Below are positions 24,908 through 32,774 of a stretch of 64,000 bases of DNA, in pieces. The number at the start of each line of letters is the position of its first letter. The first letter of the stretch is position 1. Position numbers and translations under genes: made by a program. Under the pieces are notes generated by a model. The model saw only the letters and a program-made list of their open reading frames with translations, did not search any database and was not told where the DNA came from. Source of the DNA: Peribacillus muralis (GTDB taxonomy: Bacteria; Bacillota; Bacilli; Bacillales; DSM-1321); NCBI RefSeq assembly GCF_001645685.2, contig NZ_CP017080.1, forward strand, positions 1,168,001 through 1,232,000, in the 5' to 3' direction.

Positions 24908-26491
24908 ATGTCAAAGATCAAAAAAAACCTTCCAACATTTTTAAAGGGATGCGCCATTTTGGGGTCAGTGGCAGCAGCAACGTATTTATACCGTAAGGAT
25001 GACACACAAAAAGAGCATTCGATATTGAGGAATTTCCCCTTAATTGGAAGACTTAGATATTTGACTGAGCAAGTTGGGCCGGAACTTAGGCAATATTTAT
25101 TTGATAATAATAATGAGGGCACCCCTTTTTCAAGAAAGCAATTCGAAGATGTAGTAAAATCAGGGAAATATAAGAGTCGAGTAATAGGATTTGGATCGGA
25201 ACGTAACTTCGATGAAGCTGGTTACTACATTCGGAATAGTATGTTTCCAAAGCTCCGAGAAGAATTAAGATTAGATAATTCCCAGAAAATTGATACAAAG
25301 GTTTATGGAGATATGAAGGAAGGTCTATTGACTCGAAAAGAAATTTTGAAAAACAACCAAGCGGAACCATATTTCTTACGACAGGAGGATGCTGTCATCA
25401 TAGGAGAAAATACATGCCAGAAGCCATTTAAACTAAAAGGACTTGTCGGGCAATCTGCCATGAGCTATGGTGCACTTGGGAAGAATGCCATCACTGCACT
25501 CTCGAAAGGGTTGGGGCTGGCAGGTGGGACTTGGATGAATACTGGTGAAGGTGGTATTACTAAATACCATCTTGCTGGAAACGTCGACATTATAATGCAG
25601 ATAGGTCCAGGACTGTTTGGAGTAAAGACACCGGATGGGAAATTCTCCTGGGAAGAATTTAAAAAGAAAAGTGATATTGAACAGGTAAAGGCATTTGAAA
25701 TTAAATTAGCACAAGGTGCTAAAATCAGAGGTGGACACGTTGAGGGGCAGAAGGTGACCATGGAAGTTGCCAAAATTCGTATGGTAGAACCAGGAAAAAC
25801 AATTAACAGTCCAAACCGATTCTATGAATTTACTAATTTTAGCGAACTGTTCGATTTTGTACAAAAAATGAGAGATGTAAGCGGAAAGCCAATAGGTATT
25901 AAAATTGTCGTGGGGGATCTTGAAGCTCTTGAGGAAATGGCAAAAACCATGAGAGATACAGGTGAAGGGCCAGATTTTATTACAGTGGATGGGGGAGAGG
26001 GAGGAACTGGGGCAACCTATCAGGAGCTTGCAGACGCTGTCGGCCTTCCAATTATGTCAGCCTTGCCACTTGTAGATGAGATTCTGAAAAAATATGGTGT
26101 ACGTAACAGGATCAAACTCATTGCATCTGGCAAGTTGATATCGCCAGATAAAGTTGCAATTGCTTTAGCGATGGGGGCGGATTTAGTAAATATTGCTCGC
26201 GGCTTTATGATTAGCATCGGTTGCATCATGGCAGAAAAGTGCCATACAAATCACTGCCCGGCGGGTGTAGCGACTACTGATTCAAAGTTACAGGAAGGTT
26301 TAGTTATTGAGGAAAAACAATACCGAGTTGCCAATTACGTAATTTCCCTCCGTGAAGGACTATTTAATCTTGCGGCTGCAGCAGGTATTGATACGCCAAT
26401 TAAATTTGAACGAAAACACATCATACACAAGGATAATTACGGAAGAGTTTCCTCTGTCTGTGACATTAACCTCGCTCTTGAAAAAAGGTAA
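24908..26491 (+). CDS. yerD: FMN-binding glutamate synthase family protein (YerD-like)
   Basis: A 527-aa protein homologous to the central and FMN domains of GltB. The N-terminus has one membrane-type helix (FLKGCAILGSVAAATYLYR, about 12-30). The FMN/synthase core includes GLVGQSAMSYGALGKNAITALSKG, TGEGGITKYH, GAKIRGGHVEGQKV, ITVDGGEGGTGATYQELAD, MGADLVNIARGFMISIGC and a CHTNHCPAGVATTD cysteine motif like the Fe-S region of glutamate synthase. There is no N-terminal glutaminase domain. The ATG at 24908 has AAGGGTGAT six bases upstream and matches the YerD start. The gene is bracketed by 80-bp direct repeats and lies in an accessory island, so acquisition by insertion is likely. Confidence 0.9.
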   Translation: MSKIKKNLPTFLKGCAILGSVAAATYLYRKDDTQKEHSILRNFPLIGRLRYLTEQVGPELRQYLFDNNNEGTPFSRKQFEDVVKSGKYKSRVIGFGSERNFDEAGYYIRNSMFPKLREELRLDNSQKIDTKVYGDMKEGLLTRKEILKNNQAEPYFLRQEDAVIIGENTCQKPFKLKGLVGQSAMSYGALGKNAITALSKGLGLAGGTWMNTGEGGITKYHLAGNVDIIMQIGPGLFGVKTPDGKFSWEEFKKKSDIEQVKAFEIKLAQGAKIRGGHVEGQKVTMEVAKIRMVEPGKTINSPNRFYEFTNFSELFDFVQKMRDVSGKPIGIKIVVGDLEALEEMAKTMRDTGEGPDFITVDGGEGGTGATYQELADAVGLPIMSALPLVDEILKKYGVRNRIKLIASGKLISPDKVAIALAMGADLVNIARGFMISIGCIMAEKCHTNHCPAGVATTDSKLQEGLVIEEKQYRVANYVISLREGLFNLAAAAGIDTPIKFERKHIIHKDNYGRVSSVCDINLALEKR

Positions 26492-26731
26492 GAAATTAAG
26501 ATTCAGTAATAATTGGAGGTAGAGGCGGTTGTCAAACTGCGTTTCAGGACAATCAATGAAGTGAAAATTTTAAAAATGGAAGGGTCTTGAAAGTTGACTC
26601 CTCAATATAAGTGTTACGTATATAAATCTAATATCCGTAATGCAAATAAGAATTCGTTGAAAGAATAATCGTTTTATCCGACTCAAAATCGTGTTCCTCT
26701 GGAGTCTACCGATAAAGACTAGTTTATTCCC

Positions 26732-26812
26732 TAAATGTTTTTTATTGTTTCATTTTTGCTGTTTGGCGTTTTAAAAAAGAAATTTCATGTGATGAGAAAA
26801 ATGGTAATAGGA
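26732..26812 (+). repeat. Direct repeat copy 2 flanking the yerD-like gene
   Basis: About 81 bases, roughly 85 percent identical to copy 1 at 24710-24793 by eye. Copy 2 runs into a terminator at 26821-26849 that copy 1 lacks, suggesting copy 2 is the native sequence in front of yhaM. Confidence 0.85.
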
Positions 26813-26820
26813 TTGGAATG

Positions 26821-26849
26821 AAAAGGCTATGGTTTTGAGCCTTTTTTTA
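26821..26849 (+). terminator. Intrinsic terminator upstream of yhaM
   Basis: AAAAGGCT-ATGGTTTTG-AGCCTTTTTTT; short stem with a long T tract. Confidence 0.8.
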
Positions 26850-26974
26850 TGTGGAAATGGATGGCAAAGCGTCCATCCGTAACAATATGTCCAGTACTTA
26901 TTGACAAAACTAAACGGACTTTTTCTAGGTTCATATGTTATAATGTTGATATTTAATTGAACGGGGGCAGTCGC

Positions 26975-27913
26975 ATGGGAAATGGGATCATTCACTATGG
27001 AATTGGTGAAGTTGTAGATATATATATGTATATAAAAACGAGTACAAAGGCGGTTGCAAGTAATGGAAAGCCGTTTTTAACATTGATTTTATGTGATAAA
27101 ACAGGAGAGATTGAGGCAAAGTTATGGGATGTTTCCGAGGCTGATGAAAAAACGTACTGTGCTGAAGCAACGGTGAAAGTTCAAGGGGAGGTCCAGAATT
27201 ATCGAGGCCGAAGCCAATTGAAAATCCGCAATTTAAGAGTCACGTCGGATGCTGATGGCATAACGAAGGCCGATTTGATTCAAACGGCACCTTTAAGTCA
27301 GGAAGAAATGATGGAAACGATCACTCAGTTCATTTTTGAAATGAGGAATCCGAATATCCAAAGAGTCACTAGACACCTTATTAAGAAGTATCAGAATGAA
27401 TTCCTGACGTTTCCCGCAGCGACTAAAAACCATCATGAGTATATGTCTGGTCTCGCTTATCATGTCGTATCGATGCTAGGTTTGGCCAAAGCCATATCAA
27501 CCCTTTACCCTTCGCTCGATCGCGACCTTTTGTATGCAGGAGTGATACTGCATGACCTTGGAAAGGTACATGAGCTATCCGGGCCTGTGTCGACCGTTTA
27601 CACGGTGGAAGGGAACTTATTAGGTCATATAACCATCATGGTGAATGAGGTTGGTAAAGCAGCAGAGGAGTTAGGGATAGAAGCTGAAGAAATCATGATT
27701 CTCAAACACTTGATCTTGAGCCACCATGGCAAAGCGGAGTGGGGCAGCCCGAAACCGCCAATGGTGAGGGAGGCTGAAGTGCTGCATTACATCGATAACA
27801 TGGATGCAAAGATCAATATGATGGACCGGGCCCTGGAAAAAGTGAAACCGGGTGAATTCACGGAAAGAGTCTTCGCGCTCGATAATCGCTCATTTTATAA
27901 ACCTACATTTTAA
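26975..27913 (+). CDS. yhaM: 3'-5' exoribonuclease YhaM
   Basis: A 312-aa protein with an N-terminal OB-fold nucleic-acid-binding domain ([40 protein letters not shown], about 12-60) and an HD phosphohydrolase domain. The HD ligands are in [13 protein letters not shown] near 158, [11 protein letters not shown] near 196, and [18 protein letters not shown] near 250. YhaM is a 3'-5' exoribonuclease in B. subtilis that also degrades ssDNA. The ATG at 26975 has GGGGG seven bases upstream; a TTG at 26957 lacks a site. In B. subtilis yhaM directly follows yhaN, whereas here about 7.2 kb of inserted material separates them. Confidence 0.93.
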   Translation: MGNGIIHYGIGEVVDIYMYIKTSTKAVASNGKPFLTLILCDKTGEIEAKLWDVSEADEKTYCAEATVKVQGEVQNYRGRSQLKIRNLRVTSDADGITKADLIQTAPLSQEEMMETITQFIFEMRNPNIQRVTRHLIKKYQNEFLTFPAATKNHHEYMSGLAYHVVSMLGLAKAISTLYPSLDRDLLYAGVILHDLGKVHELSGPVSTVYTVEGNLLGHITIMVNEVGKAAEELGIEAEEIMILKHLILSHHGKAEWGSPKPPMVREAEVLHYIDNMDAKINMMDRALEKVKPGEFTERVFALDNRSFYKPTF

Positions 27914-27917
27914 AGAA

Positions 27918-27958
27918 ATATGCTTCTTTCCGATGGAGAAAGAAGCATATTTTTTTTG
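27918..27958 (+). terminator. Intrinsic terminator after yhaM
   Basis: Perfect 13-bp stem ATATGCTTCTTTC / GAAAGAAGCATAT followed by eight T residues. Confidence 0.95.
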
Positions 27959-28011
27959 TTCCCGCATATTTTCTAGTAAATGGATAGTAGATTTTTTGGG
28001 AGGGAATGGAC

Positions 28012-28194
28012 ATGCCGATTTGGATCTGGTTCGTGTTTATTGGAATTATTGTCAGTGCAGTCATGTCAATCTGGACAGCAAGGCAGGAGCGGCTTATAGA
28101 TGATGCTTGGATAGAGAAGGAAGGTCAGAAGTACATTGAACGTATGGAAGAAGAGCGTGAGAGGCGTAAAAAGGATATAAATCAGGGAGCATAG
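28012..28194 (+). CDS. yhaL: Sporulation protein YhaL (single-pass membrane protein)
   Basis: A 60-aa protein with one N-terminal membrane helix (IWIWFVFIGIIVSAVMSIW) and a charged tail (IEKEGQKYIERMEEERERRKKD) predicted as a helix. This matches B. subtilis YhaL in size, design and position between yhaM and prsA. GGGAGG at 27998-28003 is eight bases from the ATG at 28012; the ATG at 28006 (adding two residues) is too close to it. YhaL is produced during sporulation in B. subtilis; its molecular role is not known. Confidence 0.8.
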   Translation: MPIWIWFVFIGIIVSAVMSIWTARQERLIDDAWIEKEGQKYIERMEEERERRKKDINQGA

Positions 28195-28199
28195 CCGAA

Positions 28200-28231
28200 A
28201 AAAAGCGGCAGGACAAAGTCCTGCCGCTTTA
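28200..28231. terminator. Bidirectional terminator between yhaL and prsA
   Basis: Stem AAAGCGGCAGGA / TCCTGCCGCTTT between convergent genes, with A/T tracts on both sides. Confidence 0.9.
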
Positions 28232-28241
28232 GCTTATCCAA

Positions 28242-29108
28242 TTATTTTTCGGCTTTTGCTGCGTCTCCGGAAGTGATGGCGTCTTTAAGGTCTTTATCTT
28301 TGATTTTTACGTCAGCTTTTTTCACTTCGGCATTCAAGATATCTTGAACCTTGGTTTGGTCGATTTGTGCGACTTTCAAATCATACTCTAGATCTTTTTT
28401 CATATCCTTGTACGATTTTTTTTCTTTTATATCTTGAAGTTGGATGATGTGGTAGCCATAATCCGATTTAACCGGCTTACTGATTTCATCTTTCTTCATC
28501 TTGTATGCTTGCTCTTCAAATGCAGGAACCATTTCGCCTTGACCGAACCAGCCTAGTTCCCCGCCTTTTTCAGCTGTCCCTGTGTCTGTTGAATATTCTT
28601 TGGCAAGTTTGGCGAAGTCTTCGCCTTTATCCAATTTAGCCTTCACTTCGTCAGCCGTTTTTTGGTCTTTTACAAGAATATGTCTAGCCTTGATTTGTGG
28701 TTTATAGTCTTCATAAGCTTTTTTCACGTCAGCTTCTTTTACTGTGATATCAGCAACGGCGGCTTTTTCTTGAAGCATGCCGATCTTAAGTGCACGTTTA
28801 AGATCTTCTTCGCTCTTATATCCGGAAGAGGCTAGGGCCGTTTGGAAATTATCACCCATTTGCTCTTTGAGTTCTGCCGTTTTGGCTTTAACTTCTTTAT
28901 CCGTTACTGTATATTTTTCTGAAAGAACTTTTTCATAAACAAGTTCCTGTAGGACAGTGTCACCATAACGGTCCTTCATGACATTGTAAAATTCTTCTTT
29001 CGAAATATCCCCCGCTTTAGTTTCCACGACTGCCTCTTTGTCGCTGTTGCATGCTGTAAGTCCAATCAGCCCTGCAGTAACAGCAATCGATAATGCCCAT
29101 TTCTTCAT
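28242..29108 (-). CDS. prsA: Foldase lipoprotein PrsA (parvulin PPIase)
   Basis: A 288-aa lipoprotein. The signal MKKWALSIAVTAGLIGLTA ends in lipobox LTA-Cys20. A parvulin-type peptidyl-prolyl isomerase domain begins at IKARHILVKDQKTADEVKAKL (about 133) and includes AKEYSTDTGTAEKGGELGWFGQGEMVPAFEEQAY and SDYGYHIIQL. N- and C-terminal chaperone regions flank it. PrsA assists folding of exported proteins outside the membrane. AGGAG is nine bases from the ATG at 29108; the ATG at 29117 abuts it and is less likely. Length is as in B. subtilis (292 with the other start). Confidence 0.95.
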   Translation of the reverse strand: MKKWALSIAVTAGLIGLTACNSDKEAVVETKAGDISKEEFYNVMKDRYGDTVLQELVYEKVLSEKYTVTDKEVKAKTAELKEQMGDNFQTALASSGYKSEEDLKRALKIGMLQEKAAVADITVKEADVKKAYEDYKPQIKARHILVKDQKTADEVKAKLDKGEDFAKLAKEYSTDTGTAEKGGELGWFGQGEMVPAFEEQAYKMKKDEISKPVKSDYGYHIIQLQDIKEKKSYKDMKKDLEYDLKVAQIDQTKVQDILNAEVKKADVKIKDKDLKDAITSGDAAKAEK

Positions 29109-29308
29109 TGAGAACATCTCCTAATTTTAAGTTTCTTGTTTACTATTCTTCGTATTTCCACAAAAATAACTATAACATATTATGGTTACTTTACAAAAAA
29201 TAATATATTGATGTATGAATAAGAATTTTTGGAAAAATGGGTGAATGCCTACCCAGATCATGAACAACTACATATGATAAATCGAGGACATCAAAAGGAG
29301 GTAGCATA

Positions 29309-29392
29309 ATGAGTAATGGATTTAACGGAGGTTTCGCCTTGTTAGTGGTGTTATTCATTTTATTAATAATTGTAGGGGCAGCCTATTGCTAA
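29309..29392 (+). CDS. YjcZ-family sporulation micropeptide 1 (27 aa)
   Basis: MSNGFNGGFALLVVLFILLIIVGAAYC: a Gly-rich start, one membrane helix and a C-terminal cysteine, the typical design of YjcZ/YrpD-type sporulation peptides in Bacillus. AAAGGAGG lies seven bases upstream of the ATG. It is followed 185 bases later by a paralogue. Confidence 0.85.
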   Translation: MSNGFNGGFALLVVLFILLIIVGAAYC

Positions 29393-29577
29393 ACGATTGC
29401 AAAATTAATAATGGAAAGTGCCCACTCCTTTTGCCGTGGAGTTGAATAGGATAGGGTAGCCGCTCAACAGAAAAAGAATAAAATGTTATCAAGCAACGAA
29501 AGGGTTGGATTCCTTTTGGCGGATATAAGAGTGTGCAAGAAACTGTTATTACTTAAGAATGGAAAGGAGGAAGATCA

Positions 29578-29661
29578 ATGTCTGGAGGAATAGGTGGAGG
29601 CTTTGCTCTAATTGTCGTTCTTTTCATCCTGTTAGTCATCATTGGAGCTTCTTGGTTATAA
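29578..29661 (+). CDS. YjcZ-family sporulation micropeptide 2 (27 aa)
   Basis: MSGGIGGGFALIVVLFILLVIIGASWL: the same Gly-rich start and FAL(L/I)VVLFILL helix as the preceding peptide, ending in WL rather than a cysteine. GAAAGGAGG is eight bases upstream. The close spacing and similarity indicate a tandem duplication. A terminator follows immediately. Confidence 0.85.
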   Translation: MSGGIGGGFALIVVLFILLVIIGASWL

Positions 29662-29671
29662 ATGCATAAAC

Positions 29672-29706
29672 AAAAGGCGAAGCATATCGCTTCGCCCCTT
29701 TTCTTT
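29672..29706 (+). terminator. Intrinsic terminator after YjcZ-type peptide 2
   Basis: Stem AAGGCGAAGC / GCTTCGCCCCTT and a T-rich tail. Confidence 0.85.
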
Positions 29707-29778
29707 ATAATTTTTGAAAATGCACCGGGTATCACCAATGTATGTAACAAATAATGCTTCATCATTTGTTGCTCATCT

Positions 29779-29961
29779 CTACGTATACAAAATTTCAATA
29801 TAGGAGGATAATAACATAATAGTAATTAATACATTAATGGTCCTGAATACTTTAGGCTGACGGTCTTCAGCAATTTCTTTTTGGATACATAAAGAGTTGG
29901 TCATTCTATTAATATTATAAAGGATCAAAATGGCAACAACAATAAACCAGAACGAGATCAA
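29779..29961 (-). CDS. Small membrane protein (60 aa)
   Basis: Starts at a TTG (29961) with AAGGAGGG about ten bases upstream. The product has two hydrophobic helices (FWFIVVAILILYNINRM and FRTINVLITIMLLSSYIEILY) joined by a short charged loop containing one cysteine. I do not recognise the family. It is monocistronic, between the YjcZ peptides and yhaJ, and its start leaves about 97 bases to the yhaJ stop, so co-transcription with yhaJ is possible. Confidence 0.55.
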   Translation of the reverse strand: MISFWFIVVAILILYNINRMTNSLCIQKEIAEDRQPKVFRTINVLITIMLLSSYIEILYT

Positions 29962-30058
29962 AACCTAAAATCCCTCCTTGCAAAACATCATGTATAAATA
30001 CGATACCAAATTATAATGAAAAAAGATACTTAAAAATCTTTTGCGAAAAGAAATGAAA

Positions 30059-30598
30059 TCACTTTTGGATAAGGATGTCGTATCCTTCTCGATGTTCTTC
30101 GATAAATGAATGTCCTGGTGAACCAACCAGGTTTTTTATATAAATGAAATCCGATACACATAATCCGGTGTGCAGGGATAATAAAATGGTGAAATAATGG
30201 ATGTAATGCGGAAATCTAAGTGCACAACCAATTAATAATACCGACATAATGAAGAAAGGTAAGACAAGTGTCAAGAGATAGAGATGCTTTCGAATCGGAT
30301 AATGTACATTCACATTGCATGTAAGGACGAGCTTCCACTTAATGGACCAAGAAGTTTTTACTCTTTTACATAATAATCGTAAAGGTAAATAGTGTAATAG
30401 TTTGTGAACAGGATATAATAAGACTAATAGGCCAAAAAATAATATTGTTTGATCGTCATACAAAACGACCCGGGATGAAACGGCACTTAATAATGTATAG
30501 ATCAAAACAAATGACATCAATATAGTAAAAACGGAAAATAAGAACAGACGGCAATTCCCATATTGTTTTGCCATGTCAATTGTTTTCCACGAGTTCAT
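30059..30598 (-). CDS. yhaJ: DUF3267 membrane protein YhaJ
   Basis: A 179-aa membrane protein starting MNSWKTIDMAKQYGNCRLFLFS, with hydrophobic segments near 17-40, 50-70, 95-120 and 128-150. The DUF3267 pattern includes HKLLHYLPLRLLCKR in helix 2 and HTGLCVSDFIYIKNLVGSP near the C-terminus. This family resembles a degenerate M50-type membrane peptidase; the histidine pair HKLLH lacks the catalytic Glu of HExxH, which suggests a non-enzymatic form. The ATG at 30598 has GGAGGG eleven bases upstream and matches the family start; the frame extends to 30643. It occupies the yhaJ position. Confidence 0.8.
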   Translation of the reverse strand: MNSWKTIDMAKQYGNCRLFLFSVFTILMSFVLIYTLLSAVSSRVVLYDDQTILFFGLLVLLYPVHKLLHYLPLRLLCKRVKTSWSIKWKLVLTCNVNVHYPIRKHLYLLTLVLPFFIMSVLLIGCALRFPHYIHYFTILLSLHTGLCVSDFIYIKNLVGSPGHSFIEEHREGYDILIQK

Positions 30599-30792
30599 TT
30601 CGAAATCAGCCCTCCAAAGACCGTTGAATTTACTTACATACATTACGATGAATGGGTGGAAAAAGCAATAGAATTCTTGGATTTAGTATAAAGATAATAA
30701 TTGCCACAGAATGGATAAGGGTAAAGTTGATGATTGGCGGGTACGGTCGGCTTGCAGTTAAATATGAATGATTGATTGGGGATTAATGATGT

Positions 30793-31119
30793 ATGAGAAA
30801 CTTAAATGAAGAAATAGACATACTCCGTTTTCATCAGGGGCTTTTATTGAACCTGATACGGAACCCAAAGGCAAGATTGGACTTTTTGCTTGTGGAAAAA
30901 AATTTCACGAAGAAGGAGGCGGATGATCTATTGGAATTATGTGATATTCTGAGCAAACGCTATGAAATAGAAAAAGCGGAAGGATACATGAACTTTCGAC
31001 CGCTTTTTAACCAATTTGAAAGAAAGGTCAATCCAAAAATAACGATAAAGGAGTGCATTGACGCATGCCTCTCACAAGGTTTATATGTATCCTTCATGAG
31101 GGAAATGGATAGAGTGTGA
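30793..31119 (+). CDS. yhaI: YhaI-like DUF1878 protein
   Basis: A 108-aa soluble helical protein. The run LRFHQGLLLNLIRNPKARLDFLLVEKNFTKKEADDLLELCDILSKRYE and a C-terminal AC.SQGLYVSFMREM are typical of YhaI (DUF1878). GGGG lies eleven bases from the ATG. It is convergent with hpr, whose stop is only two bases away, the same arrangement as in B. subtilis. The function is unknown. Confidence 0.85.
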   Translation: MRNLNEEIDILRFHQGLLLNLIRNPKARLDFLLVEKNFTKKEADDLLELCDILSKRYEIEKAEGYMNFRPLFNQFERKVNPKITIKECIDACLSQGLYVSFMREMDRV

Positions 31120-31121
31120 GT

Positions 31122-31664
31122 CTAGACTGGTTCAGTTTCTTTCTCTATCTTTTTTTTTGTGATTTTACCCTCGACATCAGTAAACTCCTGATCAATATTA
31201 TCGAAGGACCGTTCAAAGATTTGCATGAAATCTTCACCGTATATATTACGGATGACAGCCATCATTTCAATCATATCGGGGAACTTACCATAAAGCTCGC
31301 GCAGTGGAAGTGCACCTGAGAAAGCAGAATTCTTACTGGGGTCATAAGTCTCCATTAGATCAAGCAGAATCTTTTCGCCTTCAGATGTGATCTCAATATA
31401 AGTATTCCTCTTGTCATTTTCTTTCTTGGAAAAGTTAAATGCCGTAGAAACATGCATGACCCCAAATTTTGCAACGTCTGAAATGGAAGAGCCATTAAGA
31501 TGGTAGGCAATCCAAAGAATATGGTGCTCGTTGATGTTTAAATCATAGGGCTTAATCCATTGCTGCCAATCTTTTTCAATCGATTTCCATAATGCTTTGC
31601 TTAATTGTGCAATTCTTTGACTAAAAATCATTGCTTCTTTCATAGAATAATTTTTATTCTGCAT
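31122..31664 (-). CDS. hpr: Transition-state regulator Hpr/ScoC with a 12-residue gap in its winged helix
   Basis: A 180-aa MarR-type regulator. Residues 15-77 ([22 protein letters not shown]...[10 protein letters not shown]...[18 protein letters not shown]) are almost identical to B. subtilis ScoC. Where the family reads [22 protein letters not shown], this protein reads [10 protein letters not shown]: 12 residues covering the end of the recognition helix and first wing strand are missing, in frame, at codon 81/82 (about 31421). The surviving join has FSKK once, as expected if two FSKK-coding repeats recombined. DNA binding is probably lost or altered. In B. subtilis ScoC represses extracellular protease, sinIR and oligopeptide-transport genes, and hpr mutants overproduce proteases. 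Confidence 0.93.
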   Translation of the reverse strand: MQNKNYSMKEAMIFSQRIAQLSKALWKSIEKDWQQWIKPYDLNINEHHILWIAYHLNGSSISDVAKFGVMHVSTAFNFSKKENDKRNTYIEITSEGEKILLDLMETYDPSKNSAFSGALPLRELYGKFPDMIEMMAVIRNIYGEDFMQIFERSFDNIDQEFTDVEGKITKKKIEKETEPV

Positions 31665-31772
31665 ATTATAGACTCACCTACTTATAAGATTCTGTATATT
31701 TATTATGACAATAAAATAAAAATTAATAAAGATAATATTTGCAAAATTTTTAGAAAATTTTAGTTTTTTTAA

Positions 31773-31829
31773 GGAATTCTCCATTTTTCCTTTGTTAAAA
31801 ATGTAATTATTAGGAAAAATGGAGAATCC
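31773..31829. repeat. Long inverted repeat between hpr and yhaH
   Basis: Arms 31773-31791 and 31812-31829 pair over 18 bases with one bulge (GGAATTCTCCATTTTTCCT against AGGAAAAATGGAGAATCC) and a 20-base AT-rich loop. There is no T tract on the correct side for either strand, so it is not a simple terminator. It lies upstream of hpr and just downstream of yhaH. Confidence 0.7.
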
Positions 31830-31845
31830 GGTTTGTGTAACGATG

Positions 31846-32214
31846 CTAGCTGTTATTTTTTGAAGTAGGGATGGACGTTTCCAATTGTTTTAAAGAAGTT
31901 TCAATTTCTTGAACATTCTTCAATAATTCATTCTTATTCGGTTCGATTTCCTGTTTCCAATTCTCGATGACCACCTGAACGTCCGAAATGAATGTTTTTA
32001 CCGTTTCTTTGCTGATTTGAGTGGCTTCCAACGAGTCATCTTTAATATTTTGCATTTTTACCTTCAGTTCATCAATGGTAGTCTTCATTTCTTCCGCATT
32101 CGTTTTGATGCGATTTCGAAAGTCCTTGCCAGAGCTTGGTGCTGCAAGCAAGGTTGCGGCACCCGCTACGACTGTTCCGGTTAAAAAGCCAATTAGTAAT
32201 GATTTTGCTTTCAT
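31846..32214 (-). CDS. yhaH: YtxH-domain protein YhaH
   Basis: A 122-aa protein with an N-terminal membrane helix (LLIGFLTGTVVAGAATLLAAPSSGKDFRNRI), the YtxH/gas-vesicle-like signature, followed by about 85 residues of amphipathic coiled-coil helix. The ATG at 32214 has GAGGTGATC upstream. It sits next to hpr as yhaH does in B. subtilis. YtxH-type proteins are often stress-controlled; the role is unknown. The start at 32232 lacks a site. Confidence 0.85.
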   Translation of the reverse strand: MKAKSLLIGFLTGTVVAGAATLLAAPSSGKDFRNRIKTNAEEMKTTIDELKVKMQNIKDDSLEATQISKETVKTFISDVQVVIENWKQEIEPNKNELLKNVQEIETSLKQLETSIPTSKNNS

Positions 32215-32531
32215 TAGGATCACCTCATTCAATAATATTGTTTTCGCGGTACATGGTCTGATTCCCTGCCGAAATATAATTCAATTGGAAATTTTGAAAA
32301 TAGGGTTGGAAATGCTATTGATAACAAAATACCATAATTTTCTTTCCTTTGGAAGAGTATCTACCATTTTATCTTTATATCACAAAAATATTTTCTTAAA
32401 CTTAGATAGTAAATATATAATATTTAAAAATAACTTGAAGTTTTGGCGAAAACGCTTCATATAAAGGAAGGATGAGCATATAGATAGTAAAAACAAGCTG
32501 TCGGAACATAGATGGCACTGGTGGGTTAATA
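32215..32531. other. Divergent gap upstream of yhaH
   Basis: This 317-base gap holds the yhaH leader on the minus strand and AT-rich DNA with TATAAT-like words around 32413-32420 that could serve the 59-aa gene on the plus strand. No other signal was seen. Confidence 0.4.
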
Positions 32532-32711
32532 ATGAAAATCATTTTTTTATTAGGCCTGATTTGCCTGTGCGGGATGGGGTACTTTCTAAGGAAAGCAAAA
32601 ATACCCGGCATCTATCCTCCCAGGAGGGTGCTCCAGGCCAGGGCTTACGCTATGGGTTTGCCCGGGGTCTTGCTGCTTCTCATTTGGTTGATGTGGCTAT
32701 TCATTCACTGA
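32532..32711 (+). CDS. Small two-helix membrane protein (59 aa)
   Basis: ATG at 32532 preceded by GGTGGG seven bases upstream. The product has hydrophobic helices at residues 2-18 (KIIFLLGLICLCGMGYF) and 43-58 (GLPGVLLLLIWLMWLF) around a basic, proline-containing loop RKAKIPGIYPPRRVLQARAYA. I do not recognise it. It lies divergently from yhaH and just upstream of a decayed IS element. Confidence 0.5.
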   Translation: MKIIFLLGLICLCGMGYFLRKAKIPGIYPPRRVLQARAYAMGLPGVLLLLIWLMWLFIH

Positions 32712-32774
32712 TTATAGAGGATGGCCCTGCTGACTCCAGTTTGATAAGTGTAAAAAAGCGCCTGACACTTGAAG

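Larger units (their letters stand above)
26492..26974. other. Gap between yerD-like gene and yhaM with second direct repeat
   Basis: A 483-base gap. It contains an AT-rich spacer, the second copy of the direct repeat (26732-26812), a terminator (26821-26849) and the yhaM promoter region (TATGTTATAATG near 26934-26945). No gene was found. Confidence 0.6.
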
